Shown in pieces: positions 39,937 to 51,098 of a stretch of 64,000 nt of DNA (positions within the stretch are counted from its first letter, which is position 1; every line of letters starts with the position of its first letter). A model generated the notes under the pieces. The model saw nothing but the letters and a program-made list of their open reading frames with translations, searched no databases and was not told where the DNA came from. The stretch comes from Arthrobacter globiformis (GTDB lineage: Bacteria > Actinomycetota > Actinomycetes > Actinomycetales > Micrococcaceae), in NCBI RefSeq assembly GCF_030817195.1, contig NZ_JAUSYZ010000001.1, positions 3,534,001 to 3,598,000 on the forward strand. Reading direction: 5' to 3'. The translations under genes were made by a program, and so were the position numbers.

Positions 39937-40350
39937 TTACTCAGCCTCGGTGGTCTCTGCTTCAGCCTCGGCGGGGGCTTCCGATGCCTTGGCCTTCTTG
40001 GTGATGGCTTCCGGGATGATCACGGAACCCTTCTCCGGAGCAACGAATGCTTCCTTGTCGGCCTTGGTCTTCAGGGTGCCTTCCTGGCCCGGCAGACCCT
40101 TGAACTTCTGCCAGTCACCGGTGATCTTCAGGATCGCGGCGACCTGCTCCGACGGCTGCGCGCCGACGGACAGCCAGTACTGTGCACGCTCGGAGTCGAC
40201 CTCGATGTATGAGGGCTCCTCGGTGGGGTGGTACTTGCCGATCTCTTCGATGGCACGGCCATCACGCTTGGTGCGCGAATCGGCGACAACGATGCGGTAG
40301 TACGGTGCGCGCATCTTACCGAAGCGCTTAAGGCGAATCTTTACGGCCAC
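39937..40350 (-). CDS. rpsP: 30S ribosomal protein S16
   Basis: This 137-residue S16 begins AVKIRLKRFGKMRAPYYRIV and has the long acidic/Ala-rich C-terminal extension usual in actinobacteria. The GTG at 40350 gives the family N-terminus; a GTG at 40362 would add four residues but sits on the AGGAG sequence. Confidence 0.94.
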   Translation of the reverse strand: MAVKIRLKRFGKMRAPYYRIVVADSRTKRDGRAIEEIGKYHPTEEPSYIEVDSERAQYWLSVGAQPSEQVAAILKITGDWQKFKGLPGQEGTLKTKADKEAFVAPEKGSVIIPEAITKKAKASEAPAEAEAETTEAE

Positions 40351-40539
40351 TTTTGTGGTCACTCCTGTTTCTGAAACGGGGTTGAACCCGCGTTCTGCAC
40401 CCGTGGGGCGGGCCGTACTTGGGGGTTCGAAAAGGACAGGATCCAGACGCGGAGAGAGGGGCCACGCAGATCGAGTACCTGTCTATTGTGCCAGATCGTC
40501 CGCGTTATTTCGACTTGACATGCGGACGGAGGCTTATTG

Positions 40540-40974
40540 CTAGGACGACCAGACGTAGAGACCGGTCCTGCTGCCTTCGTCCACGGTGGCGGCGAGCTCT
40601 GCCAGCTGCTGGACGTAGCTCTTGGCTTCTCCGGCACCAAAGGGCATGTCATCCTCGGCGGCCCAGCGCTCGGCCACCTCATCCAGGACGTTGCCCTCAC
40701 CCTCGGACTCGTAGGTGAGGAGCTCGGCCAGCGCCCGGACCATCGCCGCCGGCACGCCCAGAAGTGAATCGCTGGCCACGTCCACCATGGCCAGTTCATA
40801 GTCCGCGCCCGCGGCGTGCACCGCTGCACCGGCGAGGTCGCCGAGCTGTTCGATCTCAAAATCACTGATGCCGGCGATCCGGATGCCGTCTCCGGCAGCG
40901 GCGCCGCCTTCCAGCGCCTCTGCCCGCTTGAGGGCGTCATTGTGGGTGGCAACAAACACTTCGGTGAAACCCAT
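40540..40974 (-). CDS. Hypothetical conserved protein
   Basis: This 144-residue acidic protein (TEVFVATHNDALKRAEALEG at the N-terminus, DDMPFGAGEAKSYVQQLAEL near the end) has no membrane segment or signal peptide. I do not recognise the family. It is on the same strand as the genes around it, with no close operon partner. Confidence 0.75.
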   Translation of the reverse strand: MGFTEVFVATHNDALKRAEALEGGAAAGDGIRIAGISDFEIEQLGDLAGAAVHAAGADYELAMVDVASDSLLGVPAAMVRALAELLTYESEGEGNVLDEVAERWAAEDDMPFGAGEAKSYVQQLAELAATVDEGSRTGLYVWSS

Positions 40975-41067
40975 GGATACGTCCTCATTCCGTCGGCGGT
41001 GGATGCCCGGCAGCGGCAGTGCCGGGGCCCTTCGAATGTCAGCCTAACCCAACCGGGTCCGCCGGGC

Positions 41068-41943
41068 TTAGCGCACGGCCACGCGGAGGCGGTTGCGCCA
41101 CGGGTCCTCGAACCGGAGCTCGGAGCCGGTGTGGTGCGATTCGACTCCGGCGACTTTGAGGCGGTCGGCAAGGGCGCCGACGTCGTCCCCCGAGGGGACC
41201 TCGATGAGGACCTCGCCAAGGCCCAGGGTGTCCCGGCGCGGGCCTGCCCCGCGGCTGTTCCAGACGTTCATGGCCATGTGGTGATGGTAGCCGCCGGCGG
41301 ACACGAAGAGGGCCTGGCCGTGCCAGCCAGCTGTCTTTTCGAATCCCAGCGTGCCGACGTAAAAGTCATGGGCGGACTGGACGTCGCCCACCTGCAGGTG
41401 GACGTGTCCCACCCCCGCGTCGGTGCCGCGCTGGCCCTCCACGGACTCCTGCGTGAGGTGGTCCTGGAGGTACTTCTGCGGCGGCAGCGCCAGGCTGTCC
41501 ATGACCACGTTCTTGCCGTCCCAGGACCAGGCCTCACGCGGGCGGTCCCAGTAGAGTTCGATCCCGTTGCCTTCCGGATCGGTGAAATAAAACGCCTCGC
41601 TCACCAGGTGGTCGGCGCTGCCCACGAAGGACTGCGGCTCATACTGGGCGGCGCTGGCAATGGTGGCGGCCAGCGAGGACTGGTCTTCGAACAGGAGCGC
41701 CGTGTGGAAGAGGCCGGCCTCGCCGCGGCCGGGAATGTTCAGGCCCGGAGCGGGAGCAAGGTGCACCAGCGGCGTCGTCAGGCGGCCGAGATAGAGGCCG
41801 CCATCCTGCTCGGCGACGACGTTGAGGCCGAGGGCGCGCTGGTAGTAATCGGTCATGAGCTTCATGTCGCCCACCTTGAGCATGACGGTGCCCATGGTGA
41901 GGTCGGCAGGAAGCAAGTCCTGGCTGCTGTCTGCTGCTGTCAT
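41068..41943 (-). CDS. Two-domain VOC (glyoxalase/extradiol dioxygenase-like) protein
   Basis: This 291-residue protein has two vicinal-oxygen-chelate domains (about residues 15-135 and 165-285). It resembles CatE-type catechol 2,3-dioxygenases: FYFTDPEGNGIELYWDRP in the first domain and GHVHLQVGDVQSAHDFYVGT with YHHHMAMNVW in the second, supplying the His and Glu metal ligands. It probably acts on an aromatic or other oxygenated ring compound; the substrate cannot be read. Confidence 0.85.
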   Translation of the reverse strand: MTAADSSQDLLPADLTMGTVMLKVGDMKLMTDYYQRALGLNVVAEQDGGLYLGRLTTPLVHLAPAPGLNIPGRGEAGLFHTALLFEDQSSLAATIASAAQYEPQSFVGSADHLVSEAFYFTDPEGNGIELYWDRPREAWSWDGKNVVMDSLALPPQKYLQDHLTQESVEGQRGTDAGVGHVHLQVGDVQSAHDFYVGTLGFEKTAGWHGQALFVSAGGYHHHMAMNVWNSRGAGPRRDTLGLGEVLIEVPSGDDVGALADRLKVAGVESHHTGSELRFEDPWRNRLRVAVR

Positions 41944-42022
41944 TGAATACTCCCGAAGTGTCCGGACCCCCGGATTTCGGCGGCCTCTACATCTCTAAAT
42001 TACTTGAAGCTTCAATTTATTC

Positions 42023-43105
42023 CTAATGCACAATCTTTCCCCTGAGCACCACATTCGTGAGGCTGCGGATGGTCTCCGGCACGGCCCGGGGGTCCTCCCG
42101 GCAGACCACCACGTCCGCGGCCGCCCCTTCCGCCAGCCCCTCGGCCCCGAGCCAGCGGCGCGCACGCCAGCAGGCTGCGTCAAGCGCCGCCGGCGCCGGA
42201 AGCCCGGCGGCGTGAAGTTCAAGGATCTCGTCCGCGATGCGGCCGTGGCGGATCACACTGCCGGCATCTGTTCCCGCATAAATTTCGACGCCGGCCTCGT
42301 AGGCCTCCAGGACACGCTCGCGGCGGCGGGCCCACAGTGCGCGCATGTGCTGCGCATACCGCGGAAACTTCGGCTCGGCCTGGGCGGCGATGTCCGGGAA
42401 GGTAGCGATGTTGATGAGTGTCGGCACGATCGGCACCTGCTGCTCGACGAACCGCGGAATGTGCCGGGGCAGCAGGCCCGTGGCGTGCTCGATGCAATCG
42501 ATGCCGGCGTCCAGCATGTCATCCAGGGTGTCCTCGCCGAAGCAGTGCGCCGTGACCCTGGCCCCCTCGTCGTGGGCGGCGCGGACGGCGTCCCGCACGG
42601 CCCCGGCAGGGAATGACGGCGCGAGGTCGCCGGCGGTCCGGTCGATCCAGTCCCCCACCAGCTTGACCCAGCCGTCCCCTTCCCGCGCCTGCTTGCGCAC
42701 CGCCTCCACGAGGCCCCACGGCTCGACTTCCACCGCGAAGTTCCTCAGGTACCGGCGGGACCGGGCCACATGCCGGCCCGCCCTGATGATCCGCGGCGTG
42801 TCGGCCCGCTGCTGCAGCCATCGGGTGTCGCTGGCGGCGCCGGCGTCCCGGACAAGGAGCGTGCCGGCGTTGCGGTCCGTCATGGCCTGGCGGTACGCCA
42901 CATCATCGTCCACAGGACCGTCCGGGCCCAGCCCGATGTGGCAGTGGGCATCCGCAAAACCGGGCAGGACCCAGCCGTCCAGGACCGCGTCCGGCCGTTG
43001 GCCCGGAGGATTGAACGTCAGCTTCCCGTCCACGGCCCAGAGCCCGCGGCGTTCCTCATCCGCAGCAGTGAGCACGGGTCCGCTGAATTCGATGATGTGA
43101 GCCAT
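42023..43105 (-). CDS. Amidohydrolase-family enzyme
   Basis: This 360-residue metal-dependent hydrolase has the family motifs GFADAHCHIG (metal-binding HxH), a carboxylate or lysine region WVKLVGDW, RVTAHCFGE, CIEHATGLLP and the aspartate in GTDAGSVIRHG. Imidazolonepropionase/prolidase-like members share this pattern. The substrate is unknown. It is divergent from the TPP riboswitch of thiC. Confidence 0.86.
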   Translation of the reverse strand: MAHIIEFSGPVLTAADEERRGLWAVDGKLTFNPPGQRPDAVLDGWVLPGFADAHCHIGLGPDGPVDDDVAYRQAMTDRNAGTLLVRDAGAASDTRWLQQRADTPRIIRAGRHVARSRRYLRNFAVEVEPWGLVEAVRKQAREGDGWVKLVGDWIDRTAGDLAPSFPAGAVRDAVRAAHDEGARVTAHCFGEDTLDDMLDAGIDCIEHATGLLPRHIPRFVEQQVPIVPTLINIATFPDIAAQAEPKFPRYAQHMRALWARRRERVLEAYEAGVEIYAGTDAGSVIRHGRIADEILELHAAGLPAPAALDAACWRARRWLGAEGLAEGAAADVVVCREDPRAVPETIRSLTNVVLRGKIVH

Positions 43106-43144
43106 GACTCCAGCCTAAGCCGAAGCTGTGGTAGCTTCGTCTAC

Positions 43145-43236
43145 GACCACACGGGTGCCCCTGCAGGGGCTGAGATCAGGCTGGTGCAGCCTGCGACCGT
43201 TGAACCTGTCCGGGTAATGCCGGCGAAGGAAGTGAG
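43145..43236 (+). promoter_or_regulatory. TPP riboswitch (THI element)
   Basis: The hallmark parts are present in order: ACGGGTGCCC, the pyrimidine-sensing CTGAGAT at 43170-43176, the GACCGTTGAACCTG-type pyrophosphate helix and CGGGTAATGCCGGCGAAGG. It lies directly upstream of thiC and should switch off its expression when thiamine diphosphate is abundant, probably by hiding the ribosome binding site AAGGA at its 3' end. Confidence 0.95.
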
Positions 43237-43243
43237 CAGTAAA

Positions 43244-45073
<1,830 letters not shown>

Positions 45074-45135
45074 CGGCTCCTGACATCCCCGTCCGGCTGG
45101 CATTGGGGGCCGGCCGGGCGGGGCCCTGGCACGTC

Positions 45136-45187
45136 CGTCAGGACGCCGGTGCCCGTCAGGATGCCGGGTCCGTCAGGACGCTTGGGG
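45136..45187. repeat. Three short tandem repeats after thiC
   Basis: CGTCAGGA(C/T)GC begins three times, at 45136, 45154 and 45171, giving units of 18 and 17 bp. The third copy contains the stop codon of the convergent alpha/beta hydrolase. Probably slippage-derived. Confidence 0.7.
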
Positions 45188-45907
45188 ATGCTGGCGCCGG
45201 CTGACCTCGGCGATGAACGACCTGATGTAACGGTCGCCTTCCGGTGAATCGTTGGGCCGGTGCCCGCCCGCAGCGATGCGGTGCAGGGCGCCCGTCTCCT
45301 GCAGGTAGCCAGCGATTTCCTCGTACAGCGGCTCCCAGCCGCCGGTGAGTACCAGAGTGGGAACACCAGGCACGATCTGCAGCGGCGCCTGCCACGGGGG
45401 CGCCTGCAGCCGCAGCCGGCGCGCAGCCCGCTTCGCCTCCGGGGTACTGGGCTCTGGTGTGTCCGCGGGGAAGGCCCGGCGCAAAAACTCACGTTCGTAG
45501 TCGTCGTCGCCGAGCTGGTGCCTGACCTCGAACAGCGGCTCCATCAGGGCGCGGTGCGCTGCGGTGGCAGGCAAGTCGGCGGTGAGCGACAAGCAGGCCG
45601 GTTCCACGAGCGTCAATGAGAAGACCAGGTCCGGGCGTTCGACGGCGGCCATCATCGCCGCGATGGCGCCCTGCGAGTGCGCCACTACGTGGCCCCCGGC
45701 AGCCCCGCGCCCGTCGTCGGCCAGGGACCGCAGCACAATGCGGGCGTCCTCGGCGAAGTCGGTCTCCAGCGGTTCGGCCTCTGTGTCAAAGCCGTGGCGC
45801 CGCAGAAACAGGGCGTCGTACTGCAGGGCCATGCCGTGCTGGCGCGGCCACGCCGCGGAGCCGAAATTCCCGGCACCGTGGACGAACACTACCCGCTGCT
45901 TATACAT
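45173..45907 (-). CDS. Alpha/beta-fold hydrolase
   Basis: This 244-residue hydrolase has the nucleophile serine in VVAHSQGAIAAM, an N-terminal VVFVHGAGNFGSAAW and the C-terminal histidine in AAGGHRPND. No lid-domain feature gives the substrate. It is convergent with thiC. Confidence 0.85.
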   Translation of the reverse strand: MYKQRVVFVHGAGNFGSAAWPRQHGMALQYDALFLRRHGFDTEAEPLETDFAEDARIVLRSLADDGRGAAGGHVVAHSQGAIAAMMAAVERPDLVFSLTLVEPACLSLTADLPATAAHRALMEPLFEVRHQLGDDDYEREFLRRAFPADTPEPSTPEAKRAARRLRLQAPPWQAPLQIVPGVPTLVLTGGWEPLYEEIAGYLQETGALHRIAAGGHRPNDSPEGDRYIRSFIAEVSRRQHPQAS

Positions 45908-45963
45908 GACCCAACCTTATGGCAGCGGTCTGACATCGGCGCCGGCCGACATGACCGTGCGCG

Positions 45964-47544
45964 CTATTTGCCGCCCATGAACTTGTCGAAGCCCTTCGGC
46001 AGGTTCAGCTGGGACGGATCGAAGTCGCCCGACTGCTGGCCGAAGGCTGCTCCGGTGGGCACCGCCTTGGAAGCCCCGGCCCGCCTGGCCTCCGCTTCGC
46101 GAAGCTCCTGCGCAGCCTTGGCAGGGTTGCCGGAACGGGCCTTCTTCTTGGGCGCGTTCTTGCCGCCCTTGCGGGCACCGCCGGCCCCCGTGCCGGGCAT
46201 CCCGGGCATCCCGGGCATCCCGCCGCCCTGGGCCATCTTCTTCATCATCTTCTGGGCCTGGGCGAAGCGTTCCAGCAGCCCGTTGACCTCGGACACGTGC
46301 ACGCCCGACCCGCGGGCGATGCGGGCCCGGCGGGAGCCGTTGATGATCTTGGGTGCCACACGCTCGTGCGGCGTCATCGAGCGGACAATGGCCTCCACCC
46401 GGTCGATCTCGCGCTCGTCGAACTGCTCCAGCTGTTGCCGGATGTTCTGCGCACCGGGCATCATCATGAGCATCTTCTTCATGGAGCCCATTTTGCGGAT
46501 CTGCTGCATTTGCGCGAGGAAGTCATCAAGCGTGAAGTCCTCCTGGTCGGCGAATTTCTTCGCCATCCGGGCGGCTTCGTCCTTGTCCCAGGACTTTTCA
46601 GCCTGCTCAATGAGGGACAGGACGTCACCCATGTCCAGGATGCGCGAGGCCATCCGGTCCGGGTGGAAAAGTTCGAAGTCGTCCAGGCTTTCACCGGTCG
46701 AGGCGAACATCACCGGTTTGCCGGTGACCGACGAAACCGACAGCGCGGCGCCGCCGCGCGCGTCGCCGTCGAGCTTTGACAGCACGATGCCGGTGAAGTT
46801 CACGCCTTCGTCAAAAGCGGTCGCCGTGTTGACGGCGTCCTGGCCGATCATCGAGTCGATCACGAAGAGGACTTCGTTGGGGACAATGGCCCGGCGGATC
46901 TGGCGCGCCTGCTCCATCATGTCGGCGTCGACGCCGAGGCGGCCGGCGGTGTCCACGATGACGACGTCGTGCAGCTTCTGGCGCGCTTCCTCAACGCCGG
47001 AGCGGGCGACGGCGACGGGGTCGCCGGCCGGGTGGGCCAGTTCGGAGGTGGCGCCCGGGTGCGGCGCGAAGACGGGAACGCCCGCCCGCTGGCCCACAAC
47101 CTGCAGCTGCGTCACGGCGTTGGGGCGCTGGAGGTCACAGGCCACAAGGATGGGGCTGTGGCCCTGCGCCTTCATCCACTTGGCGAGCTTTCCGGCCAGG
47201 GTGGTCTTGCCGGCGCCCTGGAGGCCGGCGAGCATGATGATGGTGGGGCCGGTCTTGGCCATCCGGATGCGCCGCGTCTCGCCGCCGAGGATCTCAACAA
47301 GCTCCTCGTTGACGATCTTCACGATCTGCTGGCTGGGGTTCAGGGCCCCGGAGACCTCGGCGCCAAGCGCGCGCTCACGGACCTGCCCGGTGAATTCCCG
47401 GACCACGGGCACGGCAACATCCGCATCCAGCAGGGCGCGCCGGATTTCGCGGACTGTGGCGTCGACATCTGCCTCGGTGAGGCGGCCCTTGCCGCGAAGG
47501 TTCTTGAAGGTTGCTGTCAACCGGTCAGAGAGTGAATTGAACAC
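45964..47544 (-). CDS. ffh: Signal recognition particle protein Ffh
   Basis: This 526-residue GTPase binds signal peptides and 4.5S RNA. The NG domain shows GLQGAGKTTLAGKLA, DTAGRLGVD and TKLDGDARGGAAL; the M domain is methionine-rich (KMGSMKKMLMMMPG) and carries the RNA-binding SRRARIARGSG. A GMPGMPGMPGTG repeat precedes a basic tail. Its receptor ftsY lies 5 kb away. Confidence 0.95.
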   Translation of the reverse strand: MFNSLSDRLTATFKNLRGKGRLTEADVDATVREIRRALLDADVAVPVVREFTGQVRERALGAEVSGALNPSQQIVKIVNEELVEILGGETRRIRMAKTGPTIIMLAGLQGAGKTTLAGKLAKWMKAQGHSPILVACDLQRPNAVTQLQVVGQRAGVPVFAPHPGATSELAHPAGDPVAVARSGVEEARQKLHDVVIVDTAGRLGVDADMMEQARQIRRAIVPNEVLFVIDSMIGQDAVNTATAFDEGVNFTGIVLSKLDGDARGGAALSVSSVTGKPVMFASTGESLDDFELFHPDRMASRILDMGDVLSLIEQAEKSWDKDEAARMAKKFADQEDFTLDDFLAQMQQIRKMGSMKKMLMMMPGAQNIRQQLEQFDEREIDRVEAIVRSMTPHERVAPKIINGSRRARIARGSGVHVSEVNGLLERFAQAQKMMKKMAQGGGMPGMPGMPGTGAGGARKGGKNAPKKKARSGNPAKAAQELREAEARRAGASKAVPTGAAFGQQSGDFDPSQLNLPKGFDKFMGGK

Positions 47545-47628
47545 GCGCCGTGCACTTCTTTCAGTGGATGAACGGGACTCGACTATCTAGGGTATCAAGA
47601 CACGCCTGCAAGGTGGCATGCTGGCAGG

Positions 47629-49017
47629 GTGACGAGCCAAACGACTGTAAAAACCCTGCTCATCCTCGGCGCCTCCGGCGATCTGACCGGCCGGCTCCTC
47701 CTGCCCGGCCTGGCCAGGCTGGTGGCCACCGGCCGCGCTGCCGGCTTGAAGCTTGTGGGGGCCGGTTCGGATCCGTGGTCACGGGACCAGTGGCAGGAAC
47801 GCGTGCACACCGCCTTCGATGCGGCCGCCGAAACAGCCAGCAGCGCCGGCAATGACGCGCTGGCGGCCATGGAGCAGTCCACGGAATACTATCAGGCCGA
47901 CGTCACCGCGGACGGTCCGCTCGCGCAGCTCCTGGCCGACCTCGACGGCCCGGTTGCTGTCTACTTCGCCCTGCCGCCGCAGGTCAGCCAGAAAGCCTGC
48001 GAAATCCTGCGGCCGGAGCAGGTCCCCGCCGGTACCCGCCTAGTGATGGAAAAGCCCTTCGGCTCCGGCGAGGAGTCCGCCCGTGAACTCAACAAGACCC
48101 TCCTGACCCTGGTCCCGGAGGACCACATCCACCGCGTGGACCATTTCCTGGGCAAGGCCACCGTCCTGAACATTCTGGGGCTCCGGTTCGCCAACAATTT
48201 CCTGGAGCCGGTCTGGAGCCGCGACCACATCGCCAAAGTGGAAATCATCTTCGAGGAGGACCTGGCGCTGGAGGGCCGGGCGCGCTACTACGACGGCGCG
48301 GGCGCACTGCGCGACATGATCCAGAGCCACCTGCTGCAGATCATGGCGCTGCTGGCCATTGAGCCGCCGGCCACCATCGGCGAGCGCGACCTCCGCGACG
48401 CCATAGCCACCGTGCTGCGGGCCAGCAGCATCAAGCCGCCCTACACGGACAGCACCCGGCGTGCGCGCTACCTGGCGGGAAGCCTCAACGGCAGGGATGT
48501 CCCCGATTACACCGCGGAGGAGGGCGTTGATCCGGACCGGAACACCGAGACCCTCGCCGAAGTGCACGTGGACATCGACAACTGGCGCTGGAAGGACGTG
48601 CCGTTCATCCTGCGCTCCGGCAAGGCCCTCGGGGCCAAGCGCAAGGAGGCTGTGGTCACCTTCCGGCCGGTTCCGCACCTGCCCGCAGGCTTCACCGGCA
48701 GGGACACGCCCAACACGCTCCGGATCGGTTTCGGCCCCGACACATTGGAACTCGACGTGGACGTCAACGGTCCCGGGGATATCTTCAGCCTGGACCGCGC
48801 CGCGCTAGTGGCCGAACTCAACGCCTCCGAGCTGCTGCCCTATGGCGAAGTCCTGGAGGGCGTCCTGACCGGAGACCCGCTGCTCTCAGTGAGGGGCGAC
48901 ACCGCGGAGGAATGCTGGCGGATCGTGGAGCCGGTACTGACTGCCTGGGCAGCAGGCAAAGTTCCGCTGGAGGAATACCGGGCAGGTTCCGGCGGGGCCG
49001 GCCCCAAAGAGGCTTAA
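47629..49017 (+). CDS. Glucose-6-phosphate dehydrogenase-like protein
   Basis: This 462-residue protein has the NAD(P)-binding GASGDLTGRLLLPGLARL, the catalytic RVDHFLGKATV (canonical RIDHYLGK) and MEKPFGSGEESARELN. It is shorter and more divergent than typical Zwf and is not beside opcA or tal, so it is probably a second isozyme or a related sugar dehydrogenase. It is divergent from ffh, with 84 bases of shared promoter region. Confidence 0.85.
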   Translation: MTSQTTVKTLLILGASGDLTGRLLLPGLARLVATGRAAGLKLVGAGSDPWSRDQWQERVHTAFDAAAETASSAGNDALAAMEQSTEYYQADVTADGPLAQLLADLDGPVAVYFALPPQVSQKACEILRPEQVPAGTRLVMEKPFGSGEESARELNKTLLTLVPEDHIHRVDHFLGKATVLNILGLRFANNFLEPVWSRDHIAKVEIIFEEDLALEGRARYYDGAGALRDMIQSHLLQIMALLAIEPPATIGERDLRDAIATVLRASSIKPPYTDSTRRARYLAGSLNGRDVPDYTAEEGVDPDRNTETLAEVHVDIDNWRWKDVPFILRSGKALGAKRKEAVVTFRPVPHLPAGFTGRDTPNTLRIGFGPDTLELDVDVNGPGDIFSLDRAALVAELNASELLPYGEVLEGVLTGDPLLSVRGDTAEECWRIVEPVLTAWAAGKVPLEEYRAGSGGAGPKEA

Positions 49018-49019
49018 CA

Positions 49020-49069
49020 CGCAGTGAGAGGGCCGGTCACCGTTTTCGGCGACCGGCCCTCTCGCTGCG
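49020..49069. terminator. Bidirectional terminator
   Basis: GAGAGGGCCGGTC pairs with GACCGGCCCTCTC, extended by CGCAG/CTGCG outside and CCG/CGG inside a TTTT loop. It serves the G6PDH-like gene and the convergent glnK. Confidence 0.88.
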
Positions 49070-49087
49070 TTGGGCTGGTGGTGCTGG

Positions 49088-49426
49088 CTAGATGGCGGCT
49101 ACGCCGCGTTCACCCGTCCGCACCCGCACTGCTTCGAATACATCGACAGTCCAGACCTTGCCGTCGCCGGCGCGGCCCGTGTTGGAGCTGGCGATGATGA
49201 CATCCAGGATGTCGTCAGCCTGTTCGTCCGTGGCCAGCACCTCAACGCGGATCTTGGGCAGCAGGTCCACGTTGTATTCGGCGCCGCGGTAAACCTCGGT
49301 GTAACCGCGCTGCCGGCCGTAGCCGCTGGCCGCGCTGACCGTCAGGCCCTGGACCCCGTAGGCCTCCAGGCCTTCGCGGATCGATTCGAGCTTCTCCGGA
49401 CGAACGATTGCTGTAATCAGTTTCAT
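49088..49426 (-). CDS. glnK: PII nitrogen regulatory protein
   Basis: This 112-residue PII protein senses 2-oxoglutarate and ATP/ADP. The T-loop reads YGRQRGYTEVYRGAEYNVD with the conserved tyrosine that is modified (adenylylated in actinobacteria), and the C-terminal TGRAGDGKVWT is present. It overlaps amtB by four bases; GlnK caps the AmtB channel when nitrogen is sufficient. Confidence 0.95.
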   Translation of the reverse strand: MKLITAIVRPEKLESIREGLEAYGVQGLTVSAASGYGRQRGYTEVYRGAEYNVDLLPKIRVEVLATDEQADDILDVIIASSNTGRAGDGKVWTVDVFEAVRVRTGERGVAAI

Positions 49427-50781
49427 GCCCCCACGCTTTCCTTACCTGTTGCTGCTTCTGTCTTCTTGTCGTCGCTGCCTGCGGGCACCGTGTCAGTGCC
49501 GCTGGTCTGGCCGCCGGTGATCAGCTCATGCAGGGGCTGGAAGCTGCCTCCGTGGCCGCCGACGCCGAACTCGTAGGCGGTTTCGGCGTGCAGGCTGAGG
49601 TCCACGCCCACGGCTTCCTGCTCCTGGGAGACCCGGAAGCCCATGGTCTTGTGGATGGCCACTGCGATGATCGCGGTCAGGATGGCCGAGTAAGCGATGG
49701 AAATTCCCGCTGCCGCCAGCTGGGCCCAGAGCTGGGTGAAGCCGCCGCCGTAGAAGAGGCCGCCGCCGACGCCGTCCGTGGGGAGGGCGATGAAGCCGAG
49801 GGCCACGGTGCCGATGATGCCGGAGACGAGGTGCACGCCGACGACATCCAGCGAGTCATCGAAGCCCCAGCGGAACTTGAGCCCGACGGCCAGGGCGGAG
49901 GCCACACCGGCGACGACACCGAGTCCAAGGGCGCCGACCGGGCTGACGTTTGCACAGGCCGGGGTGATGGCGACGAGGCCGGCGACCACACCGGAGGCAG
50001 CACCCAGCGAGGTGGGGTGCCCGTCACGGATGCGTTCGGTGACCAGCCAGCCGAGCATGGCAGCAGCCGGAGCGGCCAGGGTGTTGATCCAGATCAGGCC
50101 GCCCTGTTCCGCGGTGGTGGCGGCGCCGCCGTTGAAGCCGAACCAGCCGAACCAGAGGATGGCTGCGCCGAGCATGACGAACGGGATGTTGTGCGGGCGG
50201 TGGTTCGGGTCCTTGCCGAAGCCCTTGCGGTTGCCGATGATGAGGACCAGGATCAGCGCGGCCACACCGGCGTTGATGTGGACCACGGTGCCGCCGGCGA
50301 AGTCGATCGCAGGGCCGAGGGCCTTGCCGATGGCGCCCTCGGGGCCAAAGAGCCCGCCGCCCCAGACCATGTAGGCGAGGGGGCAGTACACCAGGGTGAC
50401 CCAGACGGGCACGAAGACGCTCCAGGCGCCGAACTTGGCGCGGTCCGCGATGGCGCCGCTGATGAGGGCGACGGTGATGATCGCGAAGGTGGCCGCGTAG
50501 CCGACCTTGATGAGGCCGTCAGGGGTGGTGATGCCCTCGAGGCCGAAGGTTGCGAACGGGTTCCCGACAATCTGCAGGAATCCCTCGCCGGAGCTCATCG
50601 ACGCGCCCCAAAGTACCCACACCACACCGACCATGCCGATGGAGATGAAGCTCATCATCATCATGTTCAGTGCTGCCTTGGCGCGTGTCATGCCGCCGTA
50701 GAAAAATGCCAGACCTGGTGTCATGAACAGCACGAGTGCCGCCGCCACCATGAGCCATACGTGACCTGCGGTAAGTTCCAT
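49423..50781 (-). CDS. amtB: Ammonium transporter
   Basis: This 452-residue channel has 11 membrane helices and the pore residues of the Amt family (FYGGMTRAKAALNMMMMSF, CPLAYMVWGGG, DFAGGTVVHINAG with the pore histidine, GVHLVSGIIGTVALG). It starts the amtB-glnK operon and is probably controlled by GlnR through the site upstream. Confidence 0.95.
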   Translation of the reverse strand: MELTAGHVWLMVAAALVLFMTPGLAFFYGGMTRAKAALNMMMMSFISIGMVGVVWVLWGASMSSGEGFLQIVGNPFATFGLEGITTPDGLIKVGYAATFAIITVALISGAIADRAKFGAWSVFVPVWVTLVYCPLAYMVWGGGLFGPEGAIGKALGPAIDFAGGTVVHINAGVAALILVLIIGNRKGFGKDPNHRPHNIPFVMLGAAILWFGWFGFNGGAATTAEQGGLIWINTLAAPAAAMLGWLVTERIRDGHPTSLGAASGVVAGLVAITPACANVSPVGALGLGVVAGVASALAVGLKFRWGFDDSLDVVGVHLVSGIIGTVALGFIALPTDGVGGGLFYGGGFTQLWAQLAAAGISIAYSAILTAIIAVAIHKTMGFRVSQEQEAVGVDLSLHAETAYEFGVGGHGGSFQPLHELITGGQTSGTDTVPAGSDDKKTEAATGKESVGA

Positions 50782-50920
50782 GGTGCACGTCCTCTCTGAT
50801 CGAATGCTGCGGAGTGATCCGCCTGCCCAACGCCTTTTGCGTCCTGAATCAAGTTTTGCCGCGGTGTGTTTCGCTGGCGGAGGATTTAGATTGCGGGCCT
50901 GTTACAACAACCTCCCTGAC

Positions 50921-50958
50921 GTAAATGGTGCATATCCTGCTTGTTACGGCTATGTTTC
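50921..50958 (-). promoter_or_regulatory. GlnR-type operator upstream of amtB
   Basis: On the minus strand the site reads GAAAC-N6-GTAAC-N6-GATAT-N6-TTTAC, with exact 6-base spacers. This matches the alternating a and b boxes of the actinobacterial GlnR motif (GTnAC and GAAAC), the second pair being degenerate. It lies about 140 bases upstream of the amtB start. The 226 bases between the amtB start and the exporter ATG at 51008 contain no gene. Confidence 0.6.
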
Positions 50959-51098
50959 ATCCGCCCCAAACGCCCGTTCCGACCGTTTCCCAAGGATTCC
51001 CAGCTTCATGACGCCACTCCCCCGTAACGCCGCGGGGCAAACCCCGGTTCAGTGCGGTTCGCCGCGCCGATGGTGCTCCGCTGCCCCGTGACATTAAG

